The position numbers and the translations under genes are program-made. Below, one piece after another: positions 8,280-15,200 of a DNA stretch of 64,000 nt. The stretch is from Verrucomicrobiota bacterium (GTDB lineage Bacteria; Verrucomicrobiota; Verrucomicrobiia; Opitutales; Opitutaceae). Location: positions 1 through 64,000 of the forward strand of contig JAEZGX010000022.1 of NCBI GenBank assembly GCA_023416735.1, read 5' to 3'. Within the stretch, counting starts at the first letter, position 1. Each line of letters starts with the position of its first letter. The notes under the pieces were generated by a model. The model had not been told where the DNA came from and searched no databases. It saw only the letters and a program-made list of their open reading frames with translations.

Positions 8280-10751
8280 ATGCCGCAGACGGAACAAGCC
8301 GCGCCCCAGCCCCAGCGGCTGTTGCTGATCGACGACTCCGCGGAAGACCGCCTGACGTTTCGTCGTTATCTCACCAAGGATTCACCGCAGGCGTTCGTCA
8401 TCACCGAAGCCGCCAACCTCGCCGAGGCTCGCCAACGCGCCGCCTTCGACAGCCCCGATTGCGTTCTCCTGGATTATAATCTCCCCGACGGCGACGGTCT
8501 TGCCCTCTTGCAACAACTCCTCGGCGCTCACGGCCGCCACGCTTTCGGCGTCGTGATGCTCACAGCCAGCGGCGAAACCCAAGTCGCCGTCGACGCGCTG
8601 AAAAGCGGGGCTCACGACTACGTCGACAAAAACGGACTCACTCCGCTTCGCCTCAAGCAAAGCGTTTCCAACGCCATCGCGCAGGCTCGCCTCCATCGGC
8701 AGATCGACCGCCAAAACATCCTTCTTGCCGAACGCAACGAAGCGCTCGCGCGAGAACTCGCCAAATCTCGCCACGAGGTCGCCGAACGCACGCGCGCCCA
8801 AAAGGCCCTCGCCGAGAGCGAAGCCTTCCTGCAAAGCGTGATCGCCGCTCACACCGACTGCGTCCAGATCCTCGATCTCGAAGGAAACCTCCGCTGGCTC
8901 AACGAGCCCGGCCGGCGCATGTTGGAAATCGACCAGACGACGCCGACACCCGACGTCCCTTGGACTTCGCTCTGGAGCGAAGCGGGCTTGGAAGAAACCG
9001 CCGCCACCGCGATCGCGACCGCGCGCTCCGGTCAGATCGCCCATTTTTCCGGCTCCCGCCCGGGCGCGGCCGGCACTTGGCATTGGTGGGACGTTATCCT
9101 GACGCCGATCCTCGACGCCGCGGGCCATCCCACGAAGCTCCTTTGTATCGCGCGTGATGTGACAAGCCTCGTCGACGCCGGACGCAACCTGCAGGAAAAG
9201 GAAGCCCAGCTTCGACTGGTGAGCGATCACGTCCCCGTGAACATCGCTCACTTCGATCGCGAGTTTCGGGTTCGTTTCGCCAATCGCCGCGTCGCGGAGC
9301 GCTATGGCCGGAGCGTGGAAGACCTGCGCGGCCGCACCGCAATTGAATTATTAGGCCGCGACTACTTCGAACTCGCCCGCCCGCAGATGGAAAAAGCCCT
9401 CGCCGGCGAACGCGTCGACTTCGAGATCAAAGGCCATCCGAGTCAGGGCGATCGCTGGTTGCAGGTGTCCTACGTTCCTGAACGCGATTCGGAAGGCAAC
9501 GTCGTCGGCTTCATCGCCGTCAGCACGGACATCACCGAACGCCGTCGCGCCGAGCTCGAGCTCGAACGCGCCCGCGACGAGGCCGTGGCCGCCACTCGTG
9601 CGCGCGACGATTTTCTCGCCGCCCTTTCCCACGAACTGCGCACGCCGCTGAATCCCGTTCTCCTCCTCGCCAGCGAATCCGCCGAGGATCCGCAACTTTC
9701 GCCCGAGGTCCGCCATCAGTTCGCACTCATCCGCAATAACGTTCAGCTCGAGGCTCATTTGATCGACGATCTGCTCGATCTCTCCCGCATCGCTCACGGC
9801 AAACTCTCGCTGGATCTGCGCGACGTCGTGCTTCAGGACGTGCTCCGTGACGCGCTCGCAACGGTCAACGCGGACATCGCCGCCAAACACCTCGAGCTTT
9901 CCGTCGCCCTGCCGGATTCTCCACTGCACGTGCGCGCCGATCCCGTTCGCCTGCAACAGGTGTTTTGGAACGTCCTGAAAAACGCGGTCAAATTCACTCC
10001 GGAACGCGGACTCATCTCCGTCGCAACCACCGCGACCGGACGCCAGATTTCCGTCGCCGTGCGCGACAGCGGCCTCGGTATCTCCGCCGAGGATTTGCCC
10101 AAGATCTTCGACGCTTTTGCTCAGGGGCAACACGCCCAAGCCGGCAGCACGTTGCGCTTCGGCGGACTCGGTCTCGGTCTCGCCATCACCCAGCGGCTTG
10201 TGGAGATGCACCACGGCCGCATCCACGCTCGCAGTGAGGGTCACCAACGCGGAGCCACGTTCATCGTCGATCTGCCGTTGCAGGAACCTGCTCCCGCCGC
10301 CACCCGCCCCGGCGATGGTTTGTCTGCGCCATCGCTTTCCACCCGCCTCACCGCCCCGCATGGCACCCACGTCCTCGTGGTCGAAGATCACGCTGCGACT
10401 CGCGAAAGCCTCGGCATCCTCCTGAAACGTCGCGGCTATCGCGTCACCCTCGCCGCTTCCGCCGCTTCCGCTAAAGAAGCCGCCAACACCACGCGGTTCG
10501 CTCTTCTCATCTCTGACATCGGTCTGCCGGACGTCGACGGTTACGCGCTGTTGCGCGAACTCCGCCAACGGCAACCGCATCTCCGCAGCATCGCCCTCAG
10601 CGGTTACGGCTCCGAAGATGACCGCGATCGCTCCAGCGCCGCCGGTTTCAACAGCCACATCATCAAACCGGTCACGATCGGCGCCCTCGATTCCGCCGTC
10701 GCCGAGGTTCTTCACGCCTCCGCCAACTCGGCGCCCGTCCCGGCGCCCTGA
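8280..10751 (+). CDS. Hybrid histidine kinase REC-PAS-PAS-HisKA-HATPase-REC
   Basis: An 823-residue cytoplasmic hybrid kinase. The ATG at 8280 is chosen because it opens a receiver (LLLIDDSAEDR; phosphoacceptor Asp65 in CVLLDYNLPDGDG). A coiled-coil linker (~140-175) leads to two PAS domains (~178-295 and ~310-420), then HisKA with His451 in ALSHELRTPL, HATPase with DSGLGIS and FGGLGLGLAI, and a C-terminal receiver with Asp746 in LLISDIGLPDVDG. No membrane segment is visible. It starts 20 bp after the phytochrome regulator on the same strand, so it is probably in the same operon and may take phosphate from the phytochrome system through its N-terminal receiver. That link is inference. Confidence 0.93.
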   Translation: MPQTEQAAPQPQRLLLIDDSAEDRLTFRRYLTKDSPQAFVITEAANLAEARQRAAFDSPDCVLLDYNLPDGDGLALLQQLLGAHGRHAFGVVMLTASGETQVAVDALKSGAHDYVDKNGLTPLRLKQSVSNAIAQARLHRQIDRQNILLAERNEALARELAKSRHEVAERTRAQKALAESEAFLQSVIAAHTDCVQILDLEGNLRWLNEPGRRMLEIDQTTPTPDVPWTSLWSEAGLEETAATAIATARSGQIAHFSGSRPGAAGTWHWWDVILTPILDAAGHPTKLLCIARDVTSLVDAGRNLQEKEAQLRLVSDHVPVNIAHFDREFRVRFANRRVAERYGRSVEDLRGRTAIELLGRDYFELARPQMEKALAGERVDFEIKGHPSQGDRWLQVSYVPERDSEGNVVGFIAVSTDITERRRAELELERARDEAVAATRARDDFLAALSHELRTPLNPVLLLASESAEDPQLSPEVRHQFALIRNNVQLEAHLIDDLLDLSRIAHGKLSLDLRDVVLQDVLRDALATVNADIAAKHLELSVALPDSPLHVRADPVRLQQVFWNVLKNAVKFTPERGLISVATTATGRQISVAVRDSGLGISAEDLPKIFDAFAQGQHAQAGSTLRFGGLGLGLAITQRLVEMHHGRIHARSEGHQRGATFIVDLPLQEPAPAATRPGDGLSAPSLSTRLTAPHGTHVLVVEDHAATRESLGILLKRRGYRVTLAASAASAKEAANTTRFALLISDIGLPDVDGYALLRELRQRQPHLRSIALSGYGSEDDRDRSSAAGFNSHIIKPVTIGALDSAVAEVLHASANSAPVPAP

Positions 10752-10793
10752 TCTCCTCCGCACCCTCGGCGACGCGCATCCGTCAACCTGCGC

Positions 10794-11819
10794 ATGCCCC
10801 TTCCCCTTCAACGGCTCGGTCTGTTCGCTGCGCTCGTTGCGGTTCCCTGCTTCTCCCACGCGCATGTGTCCACGTCGTCCATGATCGCCGCGGCCGATGC
10901 CTTCCTCGCCTCGCTGGCCCCCGAGCAACGAAAGAAAGCCCTCCACGCTTTCGATAACAGCGAACGCGAAAACTGGCACTTCGTCCCGCGTTCGCGCGAG
11001 GGCCTGCCGTTGAAGGAGATGTCTGCCGCGCAAAAAGACCTCGCGATCGCCCTGCTCCGCTCGGGCCTCAGTGCCCGCGGCGCCGCCAAAGCCGAAGCCA
11101 TCATCGCCCTCGAAGACGTCCTGCGCGAACTCGAAGGCGGCGCGCGCCACCGCGACCCCAGCCTCTACTACGTCACGATCTTCGGCCAACCCAGCTCCCG
11201 CGCTCCGTGGGGCTGGCGCTTCGAAGGCCATCACCTTTCGTTCAACTTCACCCTTCCCGACGCCGACCACATCCACTTCGCGCCTTCGTTCATGGGCTCC
11301 AACCCCGCCGAAGTCCCCCACGGCCCCAAAAAAGGCCTTCGCATCCTCGAGGAGGAAGACGATCTCGCCCGCAGCCTCGTGAAATCATTCGACGCCGCCC
11401 AACGCCAAATCGCCGTCATCAGCACTCGCGCGCCGCGCGACATCATCACCGGCAACGATCGCAAAATCTCCCCGCTTTCCCCCGCCGGTCTCCCCGCCGC
11501 GCAAATGACCGACGCCCAACGCGCTCAACTCATCGCGCTCGTGAAAATTTACGTCGACCGCTGGCGCCCCGATGTCGCCGCCGAAGCTTTCGCGGAAATC
11601 GAAGAAGCCGGACTCGACCAAATCGCCTTCGCCTGGGCCGGCGGCTTCGAACGCGGCCAAGCCAACTATTACCGCATTCAAGGCCCCACGTTTCTGATCG
11701 AGTTCGATAACACCCAGAACCAGGCGAACCACATCCACACCACGTTTCGCGATTTCAAGAACGACTTCGGCCGCGACTCCCTGCGCGAACATTACGAACG
11801 CGATCACCACCACCAGTAA
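10794..11819 (+). CDS. Secreted DUF3500 family protein
   Basis: A 341-residue protein with a signal peptide (MPLPLQRLGLFAALVAVPCFSHA, cleavage near residue 23). The sequence follows the DUF3500 pattern: FLASLAPEQRKKALHAFD near the start, a central YYVTIFGQPS...WGWRFEGHHLSFNFT, and the C-terminal YYRIQGPTFLIEFDNTQNQANHIHT. The many conserved histidines (GHHLS, HIHT, ERDHHH) suggest a metal or cofactor site. The biochemical function of the family is unknown to me. It follows the hybrid kinase by 42 bp on the same strand and could be the last gene of that unit. Confidence 0.88.
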   Translation: MPLPLQRLGLFAALVAVPCFSHAHVSTSSMIAAADAFLASLAPEQRKKALHAFDNSERENWHFVPRSREGLPLKEMSAAQKDLAIALLRSGLSARGAAKAEAIIALEDVLRELEGGARHRDPSLYYVTIFGQPSSRAPWGWRFEGHHLSFNFTLPDADHIHFAPSFMGSNPAEVPHGPKKGLRILEEEDDLARSLVKSFDAAQRQIAVISTRAPRDIITGNDRKISPLSPAGLPAAQMTDAQRAQLIALVKIYVDRWRPDVAAEAFAEIEEAGLDQIAFAWAGGFERGQANYYRIQGPTFLIEFDNTQNQANHIHTTFRDFKNDFGRDSLREHYERDHHHQ

Positions 11820-11868
11820 ACGCGCCTCCTTCGCCCGTTTCTCTGCATCTGTTACACTTCTCCGCGAA

Positions 11869-11889
11869 CAGTCACTTCTACTGTGACTG
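11869..11889. promoter_or_regulatory. Dyad after the DUF3500 gene
   Basis: A perfect 7-bp dyad, CAGTCAC / GTGACTG, surrounds the 7-nt centre TTCTACT. There is no T-tract after it, so it is not a standard terminator. It could be a protein-binding site for the RNA transcribed just downstream, or simply a transcript-end hairpin. Confidence 0.35.
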
Positions 11890-11974
11890 CCCTTCTGCCA
11901 TTTCTTCGCAAATTTTTGAAAAATAGACTGGACGCATTTTCGTCCCGCACCACGCTCCCTGTCGCATCAGGAAC

Positions 11975-12125
11975 GAGTCGGCCTTAACAACGCCGATTCC
12001 GCCAACCGGGCCGGGAGCGGCCACGGTGGATCGGGGGAAACCTCGGATGTGCGCCACTCGCAAGAGGGGCGAACCAAGAACGCTCCCGAAAATGAGGACC
12101 GACCTGATGCCTGGGTCGGTTTTTT
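11975..12125 (+). ncRNA. Candidate structured RNA, class unknown
   Basis: The 348-bp space between the DUF3500 gene and the small gene at 12168 has no protein-coding frame but folds tightly. Stem 1 is GAGTCGGC/GCCGATTC (11975-11982 with 11992-11999, 9-nt loop). An 8-bp outer stem CGGGAGCG/CGCTCCCG joins 12012-12019 to 12081-12088. Inside it are two GNRA-capped hairpins: 12031-12046 with a GAAA loop, and 12052-12071 with CTC-GCAA-GAG on a CGCC/GGCG base. An intrinsic terminator follows at 12098. The layout (aptamer-like junction, then terminator, then a short gene) suits either a riboswitch/attenuator or a free-standing small RNA. The GGGGGAAACC and GGGGCGAACC segments faintly recall the ydaO c-di-AMP riboswitch, but its downstream conserved half is missing. 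Confidence 0.6.
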
Positions 12126-12130
12126 GTTTT
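12098..12130 (+). terminator. Intrinsic terminator after the structured RNA
   Basis: A perfect 7-bp stem ACCGACC / GGTCGGT with a 9-nt loop is followed by TTTTTGTTTT. It ends 38 bp before the next start codon, so it would cut off or attenuate transcription into the small downstream gene. Confidence 0.9.
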
Positions 12131-12167
12131 CCCCTGACGCGCGAAGCTCAACCCGAACTCACGCATC

Positions 12168-12437
12168 ATGTCCACCCTAGCCAAACTCCCCGGCCTCCGC
12201 GTTGACGCGGAAAACCCCAACCATCACCTGTGGGACAACCACGGCACCTGGTTCCTCCACTACACGATCCACCCCACCCCGTTCACGAAGGAGCGCATCC
12301 GCCGCTCCCTCGGCACGAAGGACGTGAAAGTCGCCCGCGAACGCCGTGACAACTTCTTCGCCACTCTCGCGAAAAACGCCGCAGCCGCCGCAGCCGCAGC
12401 CGCGAAACCTTCCTCCGACAAAAACGCCGCCGCCTAA
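12168..12437 (+). CDS. Small protein resembling an integrase arm-binding domain
   Basis: An 89-residue protein. The core reads NHGTWFLHYTIHPTPFTKERIRRSLGTKDVKVARERRDNF. This resembles the N-terminal arm-DNA-binding domain of tyrosine recombinases (pattern tWy..y.v......r.r.SLgT.d...A..r.). The C-terminus is an alanine run and a short polar tail. There is no catalytic domain, and the stop is followed by a hairpin-bearing spacer, not by integrase remnants. It could be a free-standing DNA-binding protein or a relic of an integrase. It sits 38 bp behind an intrinsic terminator and a structured RNA, which may control it. Confidence 0.6.
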   Translation: MSTLAKLPGLRVDAENPNHHLWDNHGTWFLHYTIHPTPFTKERIRRSLGTKDVKVARERRDNFFATLAKNAAAAAAAAAKPSSDKNAAA

Positions 12438-12502
12438 TCGGCACGTTCGTTTCGATTCCTGGCGCGGCGGCCACCCCACCGCCTCCGCCACTCGGGCTCG
12501 CA

Positions 12503-12530
12503 TGCGATGGGCGCGTTTCGCCCCATCGCA
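12503..12530. other. Hairpin between convergent genes
   Basis: A perfect 9-bp stem, TGCGATGGG / CCCATCGCA, encloses a 10-nt loop in the spacer between the convergent genes ending at 12437 and 12540. It lacks a T-tract on either strand, so it may be a weak bidirectional terminator or a transcript-end stabiliser. Confidence 0.45.
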
Positions 12531-12539
12531 CTCCGCCGC

Positions 12540-13940
12540 CTACCCCAGCACCCGCGCTGGCAACAACGCCGCATCCTGCATTCCATGGATGATCTTCTTA
12601 TCCGGCGGGCAAAACGTCGCCAGCGCACCCGATAGCCGCGCCTGCCCGTCGATCACGAAATAATACGGACACAACCGCAGGCGCCCCGGCACCGCTTTCG
12701 CCGCGGCCTCCGCGCTGGCTTCGAAAACCGGATGCTCGATCCGCTTCGGCTTTCGATAGGTTTGTAGCACGTGCAGATTCGTCCCCGCCATCTCGACGGC
12801 GCGGTTGACCCCTTGCTGCCATTCGTCCCGCGAACAATCGCTTCCCAACACCACGCTGCGCGCTCCCCAAGCGGTCTCGTGATACCCGCTCACTTTGATG
12901 ATCAGGTCGCGCTCCTTCTGCGACGCGCCCGCGAGATCGCGCCAGTCGTTCAACGCCCGTCCGCCCGCTTTCGGCCCGTCGAGCACCGCGCCCGGCGGCA
13001 AGGGCGCCGGATCCATCACCCACGATGCCGGAATCAATCCGTGCAACAGCTTCCACGCCCGGCCACTCAGCATCTCCTTCCAGAAATCCTGCAGCAGGTG
13101 ATGGTGAAAGAGCGCGAGCGCCAGTTTCTCCTCCTGAAAATGCCGCATCGGCGGCGCAATCGCCACTTCGCCCGCGCTCCACGCCTCGAAGATGAACTTC
13201 GCCGTGCGAATATTCTCGAGGTCGAACAACTCGAAAAACCGATACACCACGTCGACCTTCTCCGGGTTTCCATCGACGTCGATGCACAGCTGCGCCCCGA
13301 GCGGAAACAACGCATCCGGCTCGACGCAAAACACGCGCTTCCCCAACGACTGCAGTTGGTGCGCCAGCCACTGCATCTCCGGCCGATACGTCGCTGCCTC
13401 GTCGCTCACCGCCAGCGCGATCAGCGGATTCTCCAGGTCCGGTTTCAATGCCGCCAGCGCCGCATGAAAGTTGCGCACCATCGCGTCGCCTTCGCCGATC
13501 ACACCGCCTTGCGCGCCATACAACCGGTTCAAAAATGCCGTCAGCCCGATCCCGCCGGGCACCGAATCCAATTCCGTCAACGCCCAGCCGTCATCCGTTA
13601 ACAACAAGTCCGGACGCAAGACCGTCGGCAGCATCCCGCGATTTCGCCCGTCGCGCGCATGCTCCACCAATTTCGCCGGCTTCCCGCGATCGAGATACTC
13701 CACCGCCCAGGGCGCCACCAAGGGTTTGTTGCGCAGGAGATTCTTGCCCGCCGCGGCGCGCAAATAGAGCGTTTCCAACGCTTGGTGAAACTCGAGACAC
13801 GCCGCGCCGATCGCCTCCAGCTGCACCAGTTGCTCCGCCGACAACGGCCACGCCTCCGGCGAAAGCTGCCACGTCTTGTCCTCGAACAACGGCTGTTCCG
13901 CGAGCGCAGCGCGAATCGTTTCGAAAGAGAGCGTCGGCAT
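12540..13940 (-). CDS. Hypothetical protein, possible ATP-grasp fold
   Basis: A 466-residue cytoplasmic protein that I do not recognise with confidence. It has no signal peptide or membrane segment. Features that suggest an ATP-grasp or glutathionylspermidine-synthase-like enzyme are LLTDDGWALTELDSVPGGIG (residues ~113-132), VDVVYRFFELFD (~226), DLIIKVSGYHETAWGARSVVLGSD (~350) and a late block with LRLCPYYFVIDGQ (~425). The K...S...G...S.V pattern near 350 would be the ATP-binding lysine region. It follows prfB on the same strand, separated only by the palindromic repeat at 13947-14029. The substrate cannot be told. Confidence 0.55.
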   Translation of the reverse strand: MPTLSFETIRAALAEQPLFEDKTWQLSPEAWPLSAEQLVQLEAIGAACLEFHQALETLYLRAAAGKNLLRNKPLVAPWAVEYLDRGKPAKLVEHARDGRNRGMLPTVLRPDLLLTDDGWALTELDSVPGGIGLTAFLNRLYGAQGGVIGEGDAMVRNFHAALAALKPDLENPLIALAVSDEAATYRPEMQWLAHQLQSLGKRVFCVEPDALFPLGAQLCIDVDGNPEKVDVVYRFFELFDLENIRTAKFIFEAWSAGEVAIAPPMRHFQEEKLALALFHHHLLQDFWKEMLSGRAWKLLHGLIPASWVMDPAPLPPGAVLDGPKAGGRALNDWRDLAGASQKERDLIIKVSGYHETAWGARSVVLGSDCSRDEWQQGVNRAVEMAGTNLHVLQTYRKPKRIEHPVFEASAEAAAKAVPGRLRLCPYYFVIDGQARLSGALATFCPPDKKIIHGMQDAALLPARVLG

Positions 13941-13946
13941 CGGCGT

Positions 13947-14029
13947 AATTCGTTCTCGTTCTCTTACTCGTTCTCGTTCTCGAACACAAACGCCGAGAAC
14001 GACAAAGAGAACGAAGAACGAGAACGCAT
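13947..14029. repeat. Word-iterated palindrome between prfB and the ATP-grasp-like gene
   Basis: Two arms built from the word CGTTCT / AGAACG, partly in tandem. The left arm is 13947-13982 and the right arm 13991-14029; each reads as the approximate reverse complement of the other (TTCGTTCTCGTTCTC against GAGAACGAAGAACGAGAACG). It fills nearly the whole 90-bp spacer between two minus-strand genes, so it would be in their transcript. It is one member of the palindrome family seen through this window, with its own word. Confidence 0.8.
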
Positions 14030-14030
14030 T

Positions 14031-15174
14031 CTACTCGTCCATTTGGATGTCCTTGTTGCGATGCCGCGGACAGCCCGCGCGCAGCCAGGCGTTCACGAAA
14101 CGGTCGAGATCGCCGTCGAGCACGCCTTGCGTGTCGCTCGTGCTCACTCCGGTCCGCAGGTCCTTCACCATCTGGTAAGGCTGCAACACATAGCTGCGAA
14201 TCTGCGCGCCCCAGCCGATCTCGCCTTTCTCGCCGTAGAACTTGTCCATCTCCGCGCGCTGCTCGTCCTGCTTTTTCTCATACAAGCGCGCTTTCAACAC
14301 GTTCATCGCCGCCGCCTTGTTCTTCAGCTGCGAACGTTCGTTTTGGCACACCACCACGATTCCGCTCGGCATGTGCGTGATGCGCACCGCCGAATCCGTC
14401 GTGTTGACGCCTTGGCCGCCTTTGCCCGACGAGCGATACACGTCGATCCGCAAATCTTTTTCGTCGATCTCCATGTCGATCTCGTCGCTCACTTCCGCGA
14501 TCACGTCCACCGCGCAAAATGAGGTGTGCCGCCGCTTGTTCGAATCGAACGGACTGATCCGCACCAGCCGATGCACGCCGCGCTCCGCTTTCACGTAGCC
14601 GTAGGCATTCTCGCCCTTGATCAACATCGTCGCTTTCGTGATCCCGGCTTGATCGCCCGCCTGCACGTCCTGCACTTCCACCGTGTAGCCGCGTCGCTCC
14701 GCCCAGCGGTTATACATGCGGAAAAGGATGTCCGCCCAATCGTTGGACTCCGTGCCGCCCGCGCCCGACTGGATCGAGAGGATCGCGTTGTTCTTGTCGA
14801 ATTGCCCCGTCAGGAACGACGCGATCTCCAACTCGTCGAGTTCATCGACCATGCCGGTCACTTGTCCTTCGAGCTCCTGCTGATACATCTCGCGTTCGCC
14901 CTCGGACGCCGTCTCCACGAGCTCCACCATCACGTCGAGATCGTCGACTCTCTTGCGAAAGGCGACGACCGGCAGCACGGCCTTCTTCAAGCCGTTCAGC
15001 TTCGTGATGTGCTTCTGCGCCCGCTCATTGTTGTCCCAAAACGTCGGCGCGCCCATTTCGGCCTCTAAGGCCTCGATCTCCCGCTGCTTTTGTTCGCAGT
15101 CAAAGAAACCTCCATAAGTGCCCGGCGCGCTTCTTGATGTTCTCGATGTGGGAAAATGTTTCGGGAGCGATCAT
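14031..15174 (-). CDS. prfB: Peptide chain release factor 2, with programmed +1 frameshift
   Basis: RF2 terminates translation at UGA and UAA. The main frame (15101-14031) holds the SPFDSN-type tripeptide anticodon (residues ~216-221 of the full protein) and the catalytic GGQ in [10 protein letters not shown]. The true start is the ATG at 15174, in a different frame: 24 codons ([16 protein letters not shown]...) end in CTT TGA. A +1 shift at CTTTGAC (15105-15099) then joins the main frame, giving ...[18 protein letters not shown].... The joined protein is 380 residues: join(15174..15103, 15101..14031). A stop inside a gene that recognises that same stop is the well-known autoregulation of RF2. 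The gene follows the pseudokinase at 15201 by 26 bp. Confidence 0.97.
15099..15113 (-). promoter_or_regulatory. prfB: RF2 programmed frameshift site
   Basis: On the minus strand the order is GGAGG (15113-15109), a 3-nt spacer TTT, the slippery codon CTT, the in-frame stop TGA, and C. The Shine-Dalgarno-like element, the 3-nt spacing and the CTTTGAC heptamer are all as in the E. coli prfB recoding site. When RF2 is scarce, the ribosome pauses at UGA and shifts +1 to read GAC. Confidence 0.97.
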
Positions 15175-15200
15175 GATGAACGCCCATGGCCGCAAACTCG

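Noticed and set aside
11975..12125. Assignment of the structured RNA to the ydaO (c-di-AMP) riboswitch, 6S RNA or SRP RNA
   Set aside because: Only two short purine-rich segments resemble ydaO and its second conserved half is absent; the central bubble of 6S RNA and the GGAA-loop domain of SRP RNA are not found.
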